DNA of 64,000 nucleotides from Hormiphora californensis (taxonomy: Eukaryota; Ctenophora; Tentaculata; Cydippida; Pleurobrachiidae), in contig CM035360.1 of NCBI GenBank assembly GCA_020137815.1, positions 5,560,250-5,624,249 of the forward strand, in the 5' to 3' direction. This document shows, in pieces, positions 1 through 11,321 of the stretch. The notes beneath the pieces were generated by a model. The model made no database searches. It was given only the letters and a program-made list of their open reading frames with translations, and was not told the DNA's origin. The position numbers and the translations under genes were made by a program. Position 1 is the first letter of the stretch. Each line of letters opens with the position of its first letter.

Positions 1-281
1 AATTTATTCTTTTTTTAGTGTTTTTAATAAGTTGTGTTTTGAAGTTGCTCCGGTTGTTGCGAGCAAATATTTCCTGAAGTTCATAAAGACAATGTAATCC
101 ACTTGAGAAAGTGATACTTTAGAGAGTGCGTTGGCACCATTTTTCTGGGTATATATTCACTATTGAGTGGGATATTAAGTGCATAATTTACATTTACATT
201 TACATACATTGCAATTTTCCAAAAAGAGTTGAAAAGTGCCAAAGTGGCAGGCTGTACTCAACTTTTGAAACATTTTAGCTG

Positions 282-3200
282 ATGAATGACTATTCATCTG
301 ATGGTATAAAGGTTTCATTTCTGCGTGAACTAGCACGAAGCGACCTCCTAGATCACATCAAACTATGCGAGGGATCCAAGGTAAGATTGAAGATCACAAA
401 AAACTAGCTGAAATCTAACCTGGAATTCTCAATTTTCAGGTATTATTTTGGGATCCTGCCCTAAAAGGACCGTTTAATCTGATTATTGACTGGCCAATAC
501 TCAAGAAACATGGCGTGGTTAAAATGTTCGACTTGCAAGAGCACATACCCTCAGAAGTGCTAGAAAACAAATGGCAAAATGTTGTTTTATTGATCAGGTA
601 AGAAATAACACAATTTACTAACAGAGCGAGCTGGTGGTTCACAATTTGAATGATCACAGATCAGAATATCTAATTTATATACCGGCACCCTTCCTAATGG
701 GGTCTCAATAATTAGGTTTCAAATTTCACCCCAATTAGACGTTCACCACTGGCCCCCACACCTTCAGCATGGGAACTGAGTGGGTGTCTAATTAGGTTAC
801 ATACACCCACATAATCTCATTACTTAGCAGCTATGAGCTACTCCAATTACACAGATCTCTAGTAAAACTTACACGTACAAACTGACAGCTCGAATTAATA
901 AAATGGATTTTTGACAGCCCTCTTTTCCCACAGACCCGAAGTGAAGATGATTGACCTCATCTACCGCTCCATCCGATCAATTTCATCCTCTCAACGTCGG
1001 GAAATAGATTTCCACATCATCTTTGTATCTCGGAAGTCTACCATGTGCATGAGAAGACTTGAAGAATACAAGATCGTGGGAGAATTCAAGAATATTCTGG
1101 AGCTAGAGTTAGATCTGATACCATTCGATCACGATCTGATGACCCTGGAAAACCCGGCCAGTTTCAAGGACATATTCGTGGAACAGGATGATTCTTGTTT
1201 GTTTCAAGTTGCACGATCTCTCATGACACTCCAGGCGTTCTTTGGCGTTATTCCGAATGTCACTGTGCTGGGGGAGAGTGCCAAAAAGGTATATTTGAAA
1301 TCTGCTCCACCAATGTACTCAAACATTGTCTCATGCACTGACTCATTATTTACTCACTTCAAACTTATTTTAGGTTCTGGAGATGATAGAAAGGATGCGT
1401 CAGGAAGTACCTGCAACAGATAAACCCATAGTACCGAAGATTGAAAACCTCATCCTGATTGACAGGAGAATCGATCTGATGACCATGATGTCGTCGCAGG
1501 TCACGTACGAGGGACTTATTGATGAGTTATATGGGATCAAAAACACCCAGGTATTACACCACCCTCTCAGTAAAATATTTATTGTATTCAACATCAAGTG
1601 TGTTATACCGGCCCTTGTGTGTGTTATGTTCTAACCCTCATTTACATTTGTAAAGAGGGTCAAACAAGGGAACATCAAGTGTGCTATACCCGACCCTTGC
1701 TCGACCGTCTCTCACCTCACACAAATGTTATAAAGAAGAACATAACAAACCCGGCCAATATCAATTTAGTTATACCCTTCTTTAATTCCACCTCTCTCAG
1801 GCGACCTTCCCTGGAGCTGCATTTCAATACGACGAGGATGTTCAGGAGACAGCCGCGTCTAAAATGGTGGCTCTAAACAGCAGTGATCCGATATTCAAGG
1901 AGGCCCGGGATTTACATTTTAATGCAGTGGGTCTCTTTCTCACAAGCAAGGTTTGTTGTATGCCAATGCCCATATATGGCCCGATTGTGAAGTTTCATAC
2001 CCATATATGGCCCGATTGTGATATACCACACTCCCGTTACAGGCACGACAGATCAGTGCAGCATATGATGAGAAAAAGGACGCTAAATCGCTGAGTCAGT
2101 TAAAGAATTTTGTGGGGAAGTTGCCCCACATTCAGGCGGAAAAGAGAGCCCTGGAAATCCAAACCTCAATCGCTGCATTGGTGTGTGTGGGGGGGGGGTC
2201 TGTGTTATTGATTGCATTGAGTTATGGATTGGATGTCGTGGAGAGAAGGAGACAGAGAGAGATAGAGTAGTTGCTGTGTTATCCTTTCTCGTATGGGGCT
2301 AGAACTATCTTCATTTCTACCCACTACACCCTATAATACTCCCTCCTTTTCTAATAACCTCTCCCCCTCCACCCCCAGATAAGGAAAGGACTGAATAAGC
2401 AGTACTACGAGAGCTTTGCAGTGGAGCAGGAGCTAAGGGAGGGACTTGATGTGGAGAAGATGAACACTTTCATTGAGGTAGGTAATAGTGCAGCTGCCAG
2501 GTGCAGTGAGACACACTAAGTGAGGGCCTCACTGACCACTGTGAGCCACACTACTGCTGGTAGATATTATGATTATTTTATTGTTATACTTTCTCGAAAT
2601 CGTGTTTTCTCCGCCCCCAAGACCCTTCAAAAAAAGGTTTTCCACTATGCATCATCATTGGTCATTACCATAGTGTTTTCTCCAGCCTCTTTATTTACCC
2701 AATAGGAGATGATCTACAGACAAGAATCACTAACTAAGATAATTCGACTGATTGCCATCCAGTGTATTGCAGGAGATGGACTCCGGCCCAAGTTGTATGG
2801 TAAGTTAACATGTTATGAGTAATATCACTTGAACGGTGACTATTGATTTCCTATAACTATTTGCCTAGCACATTATTTTTATCATTGTTGCATGATTATT
2901 CACTTTTTTCAAAACTTCAAATTTAACCTTTTTACAGAATTTTATAAAAGGGAGATAGTTCAGGCGTACGGGTATCACCACCTACTGACATTCGACAGGT
3001 AACACTTAATTTGTCCATTTCCACGAACTCTTTCAATTAATACTTTCACACCCATCTGGTATTCTGTGTTTCACCCCCAAATACAACATCAGGTTAGAGA
3101 AATGCAAGTTGATCTACATGCAAGAAAAGAACCAAGTTATATCCTATCCTACACTCCGATCCAAGATGAAACTTTGCATCGACAACGTTAATGAGGTGAT

Positions 3201-3901
3201 CAACAAACACAGCTTTTAGAATTGAAGAACTAGAATTTATTCATACTCAGAATAATCAGTAAACGATGTTCATCATAATTCCTTTTCCCTACTAATTTAC
3301 TACTGCAAATTCCTAACTTATTCTCTCTCTGTTACAGAAAGACCCCACGGATATCTCCTATGTGTTCAGTGGTTACGCTCCTCTCACAGTCCGCCTGATT
3401 AACTGGTTAACCCAGGGATCTCAGCGGGATGGCCTGACCTACCTAGATGACATTGTTAAATACCTTCCCAAACCTTGCTTTGGGAAGAAACAGAAGAACG
3501 CTGCTACTACTCAGGTAAATGGGGGGGGGGCGTGGGGGGGGGACGGGTGTAACATCCCAATTGAGGGATTGTAGTTAGGATAAAACATGCATGTATGTAG
3601 GCCGTTGTAGGGTCATCTTATCCAATCAAATCAAATAACTTTTGTTCCTCTCTCTTTCTCCTTCTCTTCTCTAACACCCCCCCCCCCCCATTAGGAACGT
3701 TCTGATGGTGAGATCCACACATTGGTCTACTTCATCGGTGGATGCACCTACGCAGAGGTCAGCGCCCTCCGATTCCTTGCTCAGAACCACCCCAACAAGC
3801 AGTTTACAATCGCAACCACTAAAATGCTAAACGGGAATACCCTCTTGGACTCAATTGTTGAGCCGTCACCCCGAGATATTATCCCCGATTTCCTGACTTG
3901 A
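282..3901 (+). CDS. VPS33A: Vacuolar protein sorting 33A (Sec1/Munc18 family), 12 exons
   Basis: VPS33 is the SM-family subunit of HOPS/CORVET and templates SNARE assembly in endosome-lysosome fusion. Coding exons read as 282-380, 440-597, 934-1288, 1374-1550, 1801-1950, 2043-2180, 2379-2477, 2706-2799, 2938-2998, 3093-3195, 3338-3513 and 3695-3901, all with GT/AG borders and matching phase. Recognisable Sec1-like segments include LDLIPFDHDL, LMTLQAFFG, the VTYEGLIDELYGI block and DPTDISYVFSGYAPLTVRL, ending in FTIATTKMLNG as in animal VPS33A. The start is the ATG at 282, giving MNDYSSDG; a second ATG at 286 is out of frame. The first exon is the least conserved. VPS33A is preferred over VPS33B from remembered family sequence, without alignment. 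The intron after 1550 holds a dispersed short repeat. Confidence 0.9.
1598..1706. repeat. Short dispersed repeat (TTATGTTCTAACCC...GCTCGACC family)
   Basis: This unit lies in VPS33A intron 5. It runs from a TGTTATGTTCTAACCCTC segment through TTTACATTTGTAAAG to CCCTTGCTCGACC. Related copies or fragments lie near 4060, 10970, 33228, 36662, 43574 and 60576. The unit is about 75-100 bp and has no coding capacity. Confidence 0.6.
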
Positions 3902-4059
3902 TAGTTACTGCCAAAACTTTTTATAACATAGCTGTCTGGCAGGGATCTGGTCATTGTGTTTGTGGGTCGTGTGTATTTTGATGATTTTGATGTGTTTTGT
4001 GTTTTCTGGATAATCCAATATTGTTGATTTGTTTCAAAAAGTTTTTATTTTTTTTCCCC

Positions 4060-4130
4060 CTTGCTCCTTGTTCGACCCTCTCTCTCCGTGCCCCACACAA
4101 ATTTAAAGGAGGATCAGAACATTACAACCC
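4060..4130. repeat. Diverged copy of the CTCGACC/GAACATAACAA short repeat
   Basis: The stretch from TTGCTCCTTGTTCGACCC to GATCAGAACATTACAAC matches the order of motifs in the copy at 43574-43646. It lies directly upstream of the aldolase-like gene, so the open frame continuing upstream of 4160 is repeat sequence rather than an N-terminal extension. Confidence 0.5.
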
Positions 4131-4159
4131 CCTCCCCTGACACACACACCATCAGTTTA

Positions 4160-5032
4160 ATGGCACGTGGGTGGAAAGTTTCAATTAACGACCTCACAAA
4201 AGCTTGTCGAGCCAAGTGGAGCGAATCAGAATGTACTGCTCGGTGTCGCCTAGCAACAGCCTATCATCTTGTATCACGACTAAAATGGGACGAACTGATA
4301 TACGGACATCTGACTCTCCGTGTCCCTGGAACAGATCACTTTCTAATCAACCCTTTTGGGATCCCCTACTCCCTGATTACTGCCCGGTCCCTCGTTAAAG
4401 TTGATCTTGATGGAACTGTTGTTGATCCAGGGTGCAGTAAATTCTCCTTCCAACGGACTGGTTATGTGATTCATTCAGCGATACACGAAGCGAGAAAGGA
4501 CTTGAACGCTCTGATTCACATCCATACCAGTGAAGGTATGGCAGTGGCGAGTTCAGTAGAGAGACTCCAACCTGTCTGCCAACATAGCGTGTTCATCGAG
4601 CCTGTTTCATATCACCCCTACCGTGGTATAGTAGTGGACCAAAAGGAAAGAGCCGAGTTAGCCAGGAACTTTCCCGCCCCCAGTAAGTGTCTGGTTATGA
4701 GGAACCACGGTCTTCTGACAGGGGGAGGGACTATCGAGGAAGCATTCCTTCTCATGTTTTATCTTCATGCGGTGTGTAAAGTATACGTTGATGCTGGTTA
4801 TACACACCGATCTGTACCTGAACAGTTTGTTGTTTCACCGGGTATTGTTGAGAAATCTGTACGGGATACACTCGCGAATAACTTTGCGGACGGGAGCTTT
4901 GGTTTGAAGGACTTTCAGGCGATGGCATTGGAGTTGGACAGGGAGGGAATGTGTACGGGGTACCCTTATTCGGAGGAAATTTCGAAACTTTTAGGTTGGC
5001 ATGATGTTGATAATGAAACATGTGGTAGTTGA
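4160..5032 (+). CDS. Class II aldolase/adducin-domain protein, intronless
   Basis: The 290-residue protein is a complete class II aldolase/adducin head domain. This family uses a His-coordinated divalent metal for aldol cleavage, epimerisation or dehydration of sugar phosphates; adducins keep the fold without catalysis. Visible motifs are the substrate-loop region GHLTLRVPG, the metal-binding IHIHTSEG pair of histidines at about residue 120 and the RNHGLLTGGG block at about residue 185 carrying the third histidine. Retained histidines suggest an active enzyme rather than an adducin. The ATG at 4160 is chosen because upstream in-frame sequence is a dispersed repeat. No intron interrupts the gene, unlike its neighbours, so a retrocopy or a horizontally acquired gene are both possible. 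The substrate cannot be read from the sequence. Confidence 0.8.
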   Translation: MARGWKVSINDLTKACRAKWSESECTARCRLATAYHLVSRLKWDELIYGHLTLRVPGTDHFLINPFGIPYSLITARSLVKVDLDGTVVDPGCSKFSFQRTGYVIHSAIHEARKDLNALIHIHTSEGMAVASSVERLQPVCQHSVFIEPVSYHPYRGIVVDQKERAELARNFPAPSKCLVMRNHGLLTGGGTIEEAFLLMFYLHAVCKVYVDAGYTHRSVPEQFVVSPGIVEKSVRDTLANNFADGSFGLKDFQAMALELDREGMCTGYPYSEEISKLLGWHDVDNETCGS

Positions 5033-5155
5033 AATTAATTGGACACATATTGTTTTGTCACTTTATATTGCCCAAACTTCATAGTGATAGTTGTGTGGCG
5101 TTTGTATTTAAATCCATCATGCTAACACCGATTTTGTCTTCCATTTTATAGCCCA

Positions 5156-6505
5156 ATGGAGCAGAATATTTATTCGCCAAACCGAGACCTGGAAATCCCT
5201 CTGAAAACAGAACCAGCAGACTATGACATCGCCACGTTATGTAACAAGTGTGAGTGCTGCGGGCAGCGGATTCCCTCACTCTCAGTCGAAATGGCCATCC
5301 AGACAGATCCCATCGTTTCAGTAGCTAAAGAAGCGTTTACCCAAACTGGAGACACCTTCTTAGGAGCAGGACCCCACCCGATATACACCATCATCAACAC
5401 CATCTTCCCTGACATGTCATCAGAACTGGTGAAGCAGGAAGAAGTGATGACTGTTCCTGATCATGTTGCTGTTCAAGGTCATGTCTCTGATCAAGATTTA
5501 GGTCATGTTCCTGTAGTCTCTGATGTTGCTTTTTCTGATCACGTTCCTGTTGTCTCTGATCAAGATCTAGGTCATGTTCCTGTAGTCTCTGATGTTGCTT
5601 TTTCTGATCACGTTCCTGTTGTCTCTGATCAAGATCTAGGTCATGTTCCTGATCAAGTTTCTGTAGTCTCTGGTCATGTTGCTGTTCCTGATCAAGATCA
5701 TCTTCTTCGTGTTCCTATTGTGCCTGAGTTGATTCCGCCTGAATACCTGTCAGTCAAGAAGGAAGTAGTGAACTACGAGGAGGAGGACCCACAAACTGCA
5801 CTTCCAATGGAGATATCTCTGCCGGGATCATCTACACTGATATCGCAGCAACTCATTCAATTGTACGAGTGTGAGGAGTGTGAAATGACTTTTGATGGAC
5901 CTAACCAACTGGTAGATCATATGAAATGGCACTCATCGGGAGAATTACAAAAGTACAAATGTGAGACGTGTGGAAAGCGATTTTGGGGTTCGAGTTCTCT
6001 CAAAAAGCACGTCCGAACGCACACCGGAGAGCGGCCCTACTCTTGTGAGGTGTGTGGAAAAACTTTTAACCAAGCTGTACACGTCAAAGTTCACTTTAGG
6101 AGGTGTCATAGCGGCGAACGGTCACACAAATGTGAGGAGTGTGGAAAAGGGTTTTTTAATGCTACTGACCTCACTAGACATGTGAGGACTCACACTAGAG
6201 ATCGGCCGTATGAATGTAAGGAATGTGGAAATAAATATCCTACATCTGATAAACTAAAAGCTCATGTGCGATCTCATACCGGAGAGCGGCCCTACGAATG
6301 TAAGGTGTGCGGGAAACGATTCTTGATTTCTGGAACTTTAAAACAACACATGACACTACACACTGGGGAACGGCCATTCAAATGTAAGGAGTGTGGAAAG
6401 AGTTTTACTCGATCTACTACACTAAATAATCATATGAGGAAGAATCATAATGAACACCCTGTAAATAGTGATACGTCTCAAGTGGGTTGTGTACGAATGA
6501 GTTAG
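5156..6505 (+). CDS. C2H2 zinc-finger protein with seven fingers
   Basis: This 449-residue single-exon protein is a probable sequence-specific DNA-binding nuclear regulator. The N-terminal 240 residues are acidic and carry a CNKCECCGQRIPSL cysteine cluster. They are followed by an imperfect tandem repeat of about 23 residues built on DQDLGHVPVVSDVAFSDHVP (nucleotides about 5500-5660). Seven C2H2 fingers fill residues 240-440. Several are joined by the canonical TGERPY/F linker, and others by HSGERSH or HTRDRPY. One finger reads CGNKYPTSDKL and lacks the usual Phe. A short tail ends in VGCVRMS. Orthology is not assignable because KRAB, SCAN and ZAD modules are absent. The start ATG at 5156 follows a TATAGCCCA sequence. 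Confidence 0.85.
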   Translation: MEQNIYSPNRDLEIPLKTEPADYDIATLCNKCECCGQRIPSLSVEMAIQTDPIVSVAKEAFTQTGDTFLGAGPHPIYTIINTIFPDMSSELVKQEEVMTVPDHVAVQGHVSDQDLGHVPVVSDVAFSDHVPVVSDQDLGHVPVVSDVAFSDHVPVVSDQDLGHVPDQVSVVSGHVAVPDQDHLLRVPIVPELIPPEYLSVKKEVVNYEEEDPQTALPMEISLPGSSTLISQQLIQLYECEECEMTFDGPNQLVDHMKWHSSGELQKYKCETCGKRFWGSSSLKKHVRTHTGERPYSCEVCGKTFNQAVHVKVHFRRCHSGERSHKCEECGKGFFNATDLTRHVRTHTRDRPYECKECGNKYPTSDKLKAHVRSHTGERPYECKVCGKRFLISGTLKQHMTLHTGERPFKCKECGKSFTRSTTLNNHMRKNHNEHPVNSDTSQVGCVRMS

Positions 6506-6600
6506 GGTGATTTCCTTGGCAAGGAATCCTTGCGATATGAAATTAATTTTAGTTGATTGAATGTAACTTGATTGATTGTTATATAATTGTCAACTATTTA

Positions 6601-6772
6601 CAGTCGGACCCCGATTTACCGAGCCCCGATTTACCGGAACCCCGATTTACCGGGAGGATAAACTTCCCTCGATATGGGAAAATAATGGTATTTGACCCCG
6701 ATATACCGGGCACCCCGATTTACCAGGCAAAACCCTTTCCCCCGAGCATCCCGGTAAATCGGGGTCTGACTG
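6601..6772. mobile_element. pogo/Tigger-like MITE with TA duplication
   Basis: The ends are inverted: CAGTCGGACCCCGATTTACC at the left and its complement, with one change, at the right. The dinucleotide TA flanks both ends (6599-6600 and 6773-6774). A CAGT... terminus with TA duplication is typical of pogo/Tigger elements. There is no transposase ORF. Related copies or fragments lie near 7063, 19740, 36750, 42246, 46573 and 61643. Confidence 0.75.
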
Positions 6773-7062
6773 TATGTACATAAATGTCAAATAATGAATA
6801 AGAGATATTAAATATTTCCTTAGTTTTAACTACTAGAAACACCGATCGCAAATCTAGGGAAAACTTCATTCCCTGTCCTTGTGCTGGCGATTATGAGACG
6901 TAGAAAACTCCTCCACCGAATCAGCAGGAAAAACACCACACAACAATTCGCACATGCAGTATTATCCACTATCCACTATCCAGTATCCAATAACCACCCA
7001 ATCTTCCCGTCAATCCTCTTAACCACGAACCATAAAATGTGTGTAAGGGGATCTGCATTTAA

Positions 7063-7219
7063 TAGTCGGACCCCGATTTACCGGGATGCTCGGGGGAAAG
7101 GGTTTTGTCCGGTAAATCGGGGTGCCCGGTATATTGGGATCAAATACTGTTAATTTCCTATTCCGGGGAAAGATTATCCTCCCGGTAAATCGGGGTTTTA
7201 GTAAATCGGGGTCCGACTG
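7063..7219. mobile_element. pogo/Tigger-like MITE, second copy
   Basis: It has the same inverted termini and internal GATATACCGGGCACCCC-type motifs as the copy at 6601-6772, in the opposite orientation. The first base is T instead of C and the left TA is mutated. The right TA is at 7220-7221. It lies only 290 bp from the first copy. Confidence 0.7.
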
Positions 7220-7546
7220 TAGTAAGATTTCACCCCAACCGTGTTTCCATAGCAATGAAGCCTACATCTATGGCTCACATACCTTTTTTGCAATGATACC
7301 TTCGAGAACTGCTTAGTCACCCTAGCCCGTAATTACGCGACTATCTGACACAATTCCGACAGTAGAAATAATGCCTCCAATCTCCATTTTTAGCTGAAAT
7401 GATACCTGAGATTCATGGTGCAACAGTTCTCAAATGAATGTAAGTGTAAGTATATCTGGTACATAGATATATTCCTGGTATATTCTCGGATTGTCTAAGA
7501 ACTTTCTATTTTCTAACTAACGGGGAAACCGGAGACGTGCGTCTAG

Positions 7547-8135
7547 TGGTGTGCGGACTCTAGTGCTACACAGTACACTCTAAGTCTAAAGAGGACTCTA
7601 TATCTAAATTTAGATTTAGATAAAGAGTCCAAATAATTCTAAACTCTAGGAGGACTCTTTTAAATCGAAAAAGTCTACACAGGGCGGACTCTTTATCTAA
7701 AAAGTCTAAACAAAGTGGACTCTATATCTACATAAATCTAAATTAGATATAGAGTCCGCCTTTCGCTGCGAACTCGAGATTTCGGCCGTTAGGCCGGAAA
7801 CGAGAGTTTGCTCTACCCCTATACTAATTTAGAAGTGTTAGGGCCGTTATTTGGGTTCGAGGTTAGGGTTAGGGTTAGTGTTAGGGTTAGGTTTTGGGTT
7901 GGGTTAGGATTTTAGACAGAGTCCGGGTTGGAGGATTTGGCGCCAAAATGTACTAGAGGACTCTATATCTAAAAATTCTACACAGGGCGGACTCTTTATC
8001 TAAAAAGTCTACACAGGGAGGACTCTTTATCTAAACTTTTTTCAAAATCTAACTGTAGATAAAGAGTCCGTTTTTAGATATAGAGTCCGCCTTGGATTTA
8101 GATAAAGAGTCCGTTAGCACTAGAGTCCGCCCACC
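7547..8135. mobile_element. hAT-like non-autonomous element with telomere-like core
   Basis: An 8-bp direct repeat GCGTCTAG flanks the segment (7539-7546 and 8136-8143). The ends are inverted copies of GGTGKGCGGACTCTAGTGCTA. The interior is built from many copies, in both orientations, of an AGAGTCCGCC / GGACTCTTTATCTAAA motif. An 8-bp duplication fits hAT transposition. No ORF of transposase size is present. Confidence 0.65.
7862..7910 (+). repeat. Interstitial telomere-like (TTAGGG)n tract
   Basis: About five units of TTAGGG and close variants (TTAGTG, TTTTGGG) lie inside the hAT-like element. TTAGGG is the usual animal telomere repeat. Its position inside a transposon argues against an old telomere fusion. 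Confidence 0.7.
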
Positions 8136-8273
8136 GCGTCTAGTCTGCCTAGACAATTCCACACCTTCCCATGTGAGGGAAAGGGATTCGGTGTAACAAA
8201 TATTTATATAGCCTGCTTGGAATGGCAGTCGTACCATTGATCCCAAACCCGTCCGTCACGCTTCTATTTTCAG

Positions 8274-11200
8274 AATTCTCAGCCGTCTCCAAAAGAAAGA
8301 GCGTTTCCAAAACGAAGCAATGAAATTGAAAAACTCAATGCCCAGGTAAGGGAAATATCTTTTTCAAGCTACGAAATCAGCATGTTCTTTATTTGTGTCT
8401 AACTAAAAGTCAATAAATTTCTCAAGGTGCACTATATGCTGTTGTGCAAGGACAGAAAAGAGGTCAAAAAGCCTTCAAAAGAGGCTTTAGAGTTTGATTC
8501 GGGCAGCAGTAATTCTGACGTCTCAGGGGACGTCTCAGAGCAGCAGGATTCTGACGTCTCAGGGGACGTCTCAGAGCAGCAGGATTCTGACGTCTCAGGG
8601 GACGTCTCAGAGGACACACAGGACTCATTGCCTTTTAGCCGGGTACGTAGAGATTGAATTTGTAAAGAAATCTCTGGCAAGTGGCCACTATAAATTTAGC
8701 TAGTAGCCACAATTGTATGCAACAAAGGCTATTAGATGTTTAACTCCAAACGACCTCGCCTATATCAGAGAATCAGGGTCAGGAGAATCAGGGTCAGGAG
8801 AATCAAACTGACTGAAGAGGAAGAATATGTACCTGTAGGGAAAACAGGACCATTCACCTATACCAGGGAGGAAATGATCCAACTGAGGGAGGCACAAGAT
8901 AAACCCCTCGCTGATCTCCCTAAGTTCGACTGTATCATGGATAAGCCCATTCTGAAGTGTGAGCCCATGAAGGTCAGGAACAGGAGTATGGATAAGAACC
9001 ACCATTCTATGGGACATTCCTCCGCTGCTCCAATGATTATTGATCACGTTCTAGCGACCCCAGTGGTAGGTATTACGCTCCAGTTACAGATTGGAGGCTG
9101 GCGCCAGCCTCCAATCTGCAACTGGCGCAAGCTGGGAGAGTCCCTGTGCGCGCGAAATCTTCGTTGACTAGCAGGGTTTTCGATGTGATTTGCATCTAGA
9201 GTGGCGCACGCGGCAGTGTCAGCAGTGTCAGCAGGGGCCTGCACCATTGTAACTAACTTCGGTCGCAAAATCTCTAACTGGACCTAGCAATTACATACAT
9301 AATTATATGGGTATTTCCCCCGTGTTCTAACTCTCCCTCCCACATATCCGAAAGAAGAGTAGCAATCCCTGGTTGGCAAAGAGAGAGCAAGAAGGTAAAC
9401 CTAAAAACAAGGACGCCAAAAAACTTATGCGTAGGTGGTGGAGTAGTATTTGGGGTTGGATTGTGCATTTTTTCATTCTCCCTCTTGACCCTCACACCCT
9501 CCCCTGACCATAATAGCACTAATCAAGTTCAATTAAGGATCAGTTAGTATGTGCTGTTCTTCTATGTGACGTTTAGTACCTAGGAAGCAGATTTTATAGA
9601 TCCCTTATCCCCCTTTAGAAGGTATCAAAGAAGATGAGAGATCCAGACAAAAGGAGGAGCTGCTGTACAAGAGAACAAAGATGAAGGAGGAGAAATTTGG
9701 TAACATCAAGTTTATCGGAGAACTATTCAACTTGGATCTTATCGACAAGATTGTTATCCTTAAGGTAGAGAGATGACCTGATGACCCACTTCGAGCCCCT
9801 TTCCTTTGAGTTAGGTCCTCAGTTCGTCGCTTTTGTTTTACACACCGCCTAGGGGTGAACTTCATTACCAATTATCCTGCGTAATCAATTGCCTCCCTAT
9901 TTCCCAAGCCTTCCCCTAACCAACTAACTCCATGCAATGCTTTAGTACATCGACACACTGTTGAAGACCAAGAAGGATGAAGATACAGGACTAATGGAGA
10001 ATATAGAAGATGAGAATATCGAATGTCTCTCTAAACTCTTCACTATAGCGGGACAGAAACTGGAGGGAGAATGCAAGTCTGGGCTTAGGAAGCGGCGGTG
10101 GGAGCAGTTCTTTGGAACCTACAGTAAACTCCAGTCAGGTACTTACATATTAGTGGTTATTATAGGCAGGATATATTATATATATGTTTAGAAATCAGAA
10201 CGTAACTGACTGAACTCTATTCAACATCCCATTCGATCAACACAGCATCACTTTTTTAGATAAGAACTACCCCTACCGTATCCGGTTCATGATCCAGGAT
10301 GTAATGGATCTCCGTAGCAACGGATGGACTCCCAGGAGACCGGAGGTGAAGCCCCAGAAGATTGAGGATATCCACATACAGCACATGAAGGCAGAGCTGG
10401 AGCAAGAGAAAATGATGGAGGCGATCCAATCGACCGTGAAGGACCATGGCCAGGTACCCCATACCTTAAATTATATTGTTGGTTAACTTGTTACTGTAAA
10501 CTGTAGTGTATATTTTGTAATAATTGTAATGACGTGGTATAGTTTTCTTCCATGGAACAATTCCCTCACACATAATGCTCTCTTTTCGGAGCGTGTTCGT
10601 CTACACATTGCGCGTCGCGGGTGAACGAGCTAACCCGGGTGAACGAGCTAACAATAGTGAACTTACATGCGATATACTGCATCGCGCGCATGTAATTGCA
10701 CTATTGTTAGCTTGTTCACCCGGGTTTGGTACAGCCTGCGACGCGCAATGTTGAGACAAACACGTTCCGAAAATGCAGGATTATGCTCAACACACACGCC
10801 CTATCAATATACTAAATCTAACCCTTCCTCCCTACAGGATTCCTCGCAATCCTCGCAATCCTCGCAATCCTCGCAGTCCTCGCAGTCCTCTCAGTCCTCG
10901 ATAAGGAGCACCAGCACCGAGAAGGTAGACAAGCCTGACAAGAAGATTCAGGACATCGACGTAAGTTGCCTTGCTCGACCGCACACATAACAAGACGTAC
11001 ATTGTTGAGAGTTTCATTTTACCAATCACAAATTTAGGATCAGAATTTGATAAAACGAAACGAACTATTGAAGAAGAAGGTAAGAACAATATTACAGATC
11101 TGAAATACAAAAAAGCTGAAAAGTATCGATCAATTCATCATGTTTTTAGTATCTTACTAAAAGTAAACGAATTCCTCAAGGTGCTTCACTATAAGCTGTT

Positions 11201-11321
11201 GTGCAAGAGCTTGAAAAAAGAGGTCGAAAAGCTTTCAACGGAGGCTTTAGAGTGTGATTCAGACGGTGATTCTGGCAGTAATTTGGATTTTGACGTCTCA
11301 GAGGATACACTGGACTCAGTG
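8274..11321 (+). CDS. eIF4G-like exons in frame with the downstream helicase
   Basis: Ten blocks keep an open frame: 8274-8345, 8427-8642, 8736-9065, 9355-9394, 9619-9764, 9946-10138, 10260-10453, 10838-10960, 11038-11079 and 11181-11321. The third holds YTREEMI, a YxxxxLphi-like eIF4E-binding site with Met for Leu. Blocks five to seven match the C-terminal half of the eIF4G MIF4G domain, including [10 protein letters not shown], a [14 protein letters not shown] stretch and [13 protein letters not shown]. Human eIF4G has about 110 more residues before [10 protein letters not shown]; none are visible here. The eighth block is an (SSQ)n stretch. Blocks 1-2 and 9-10 are diverged duplicates (..LLCK..KEV.K...EALE.D). 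No stop codon separates this chain from the exon at 12066. The 40-bp block at 9355 is weakest and rests mainly on phase. Two separate genes remain possible. Confidence 0.6.
8509..8618 (+). repeat. Coding tandem repeat, 36-bp unit, three copies
   Basis: The unit GACGTCTCAGGGGACGTCTC plus AGAGCAGCAGGATTCT encodes [12 protein letters not shown] three times within the second block of the eIF4G-like chain. Because 36 is a multiple of three, copy-number change keeps the frame. Confidence 0.85.
9078..9283. mobile_element. MITE with CCAGTTASAGATT ends, copy 1
   Basis: The termini CCAGTTACAGATT and the complement of CCAGTTAGAGATT are inverted. The interior includes a TGGCGCCAGCCTCC hairpin and a doubled GTGTCAGCA. 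A second copy lies at 38652-38871. This copy sits in the gap of the eIF4G-like chain where exons for the first half of MIF4G would be expected. Confidence 0.6.
10572..10785. mobile_element. Imperfectly palindromic MITE, copy 1
   Basis: The segment from TCTTTTCGGAGCGTGTTCGT to ACACGTTCCGAAAATGCA folds back on itself. It carries two inverted CCCGGGTGAACGAGCTAAC motifs and a central CATGCGATAT...CGCGCGCATG. A nearly identical copy lies at 37648-37853. Confidence 0.75.

Noticed and set aside
4061-4159. N-terminal extension of the aldolase-like protein
   Set aside because: It has no ATG at its start and coincides with a dispersed repeat. The ATG at 4160 begins the conserved protein.
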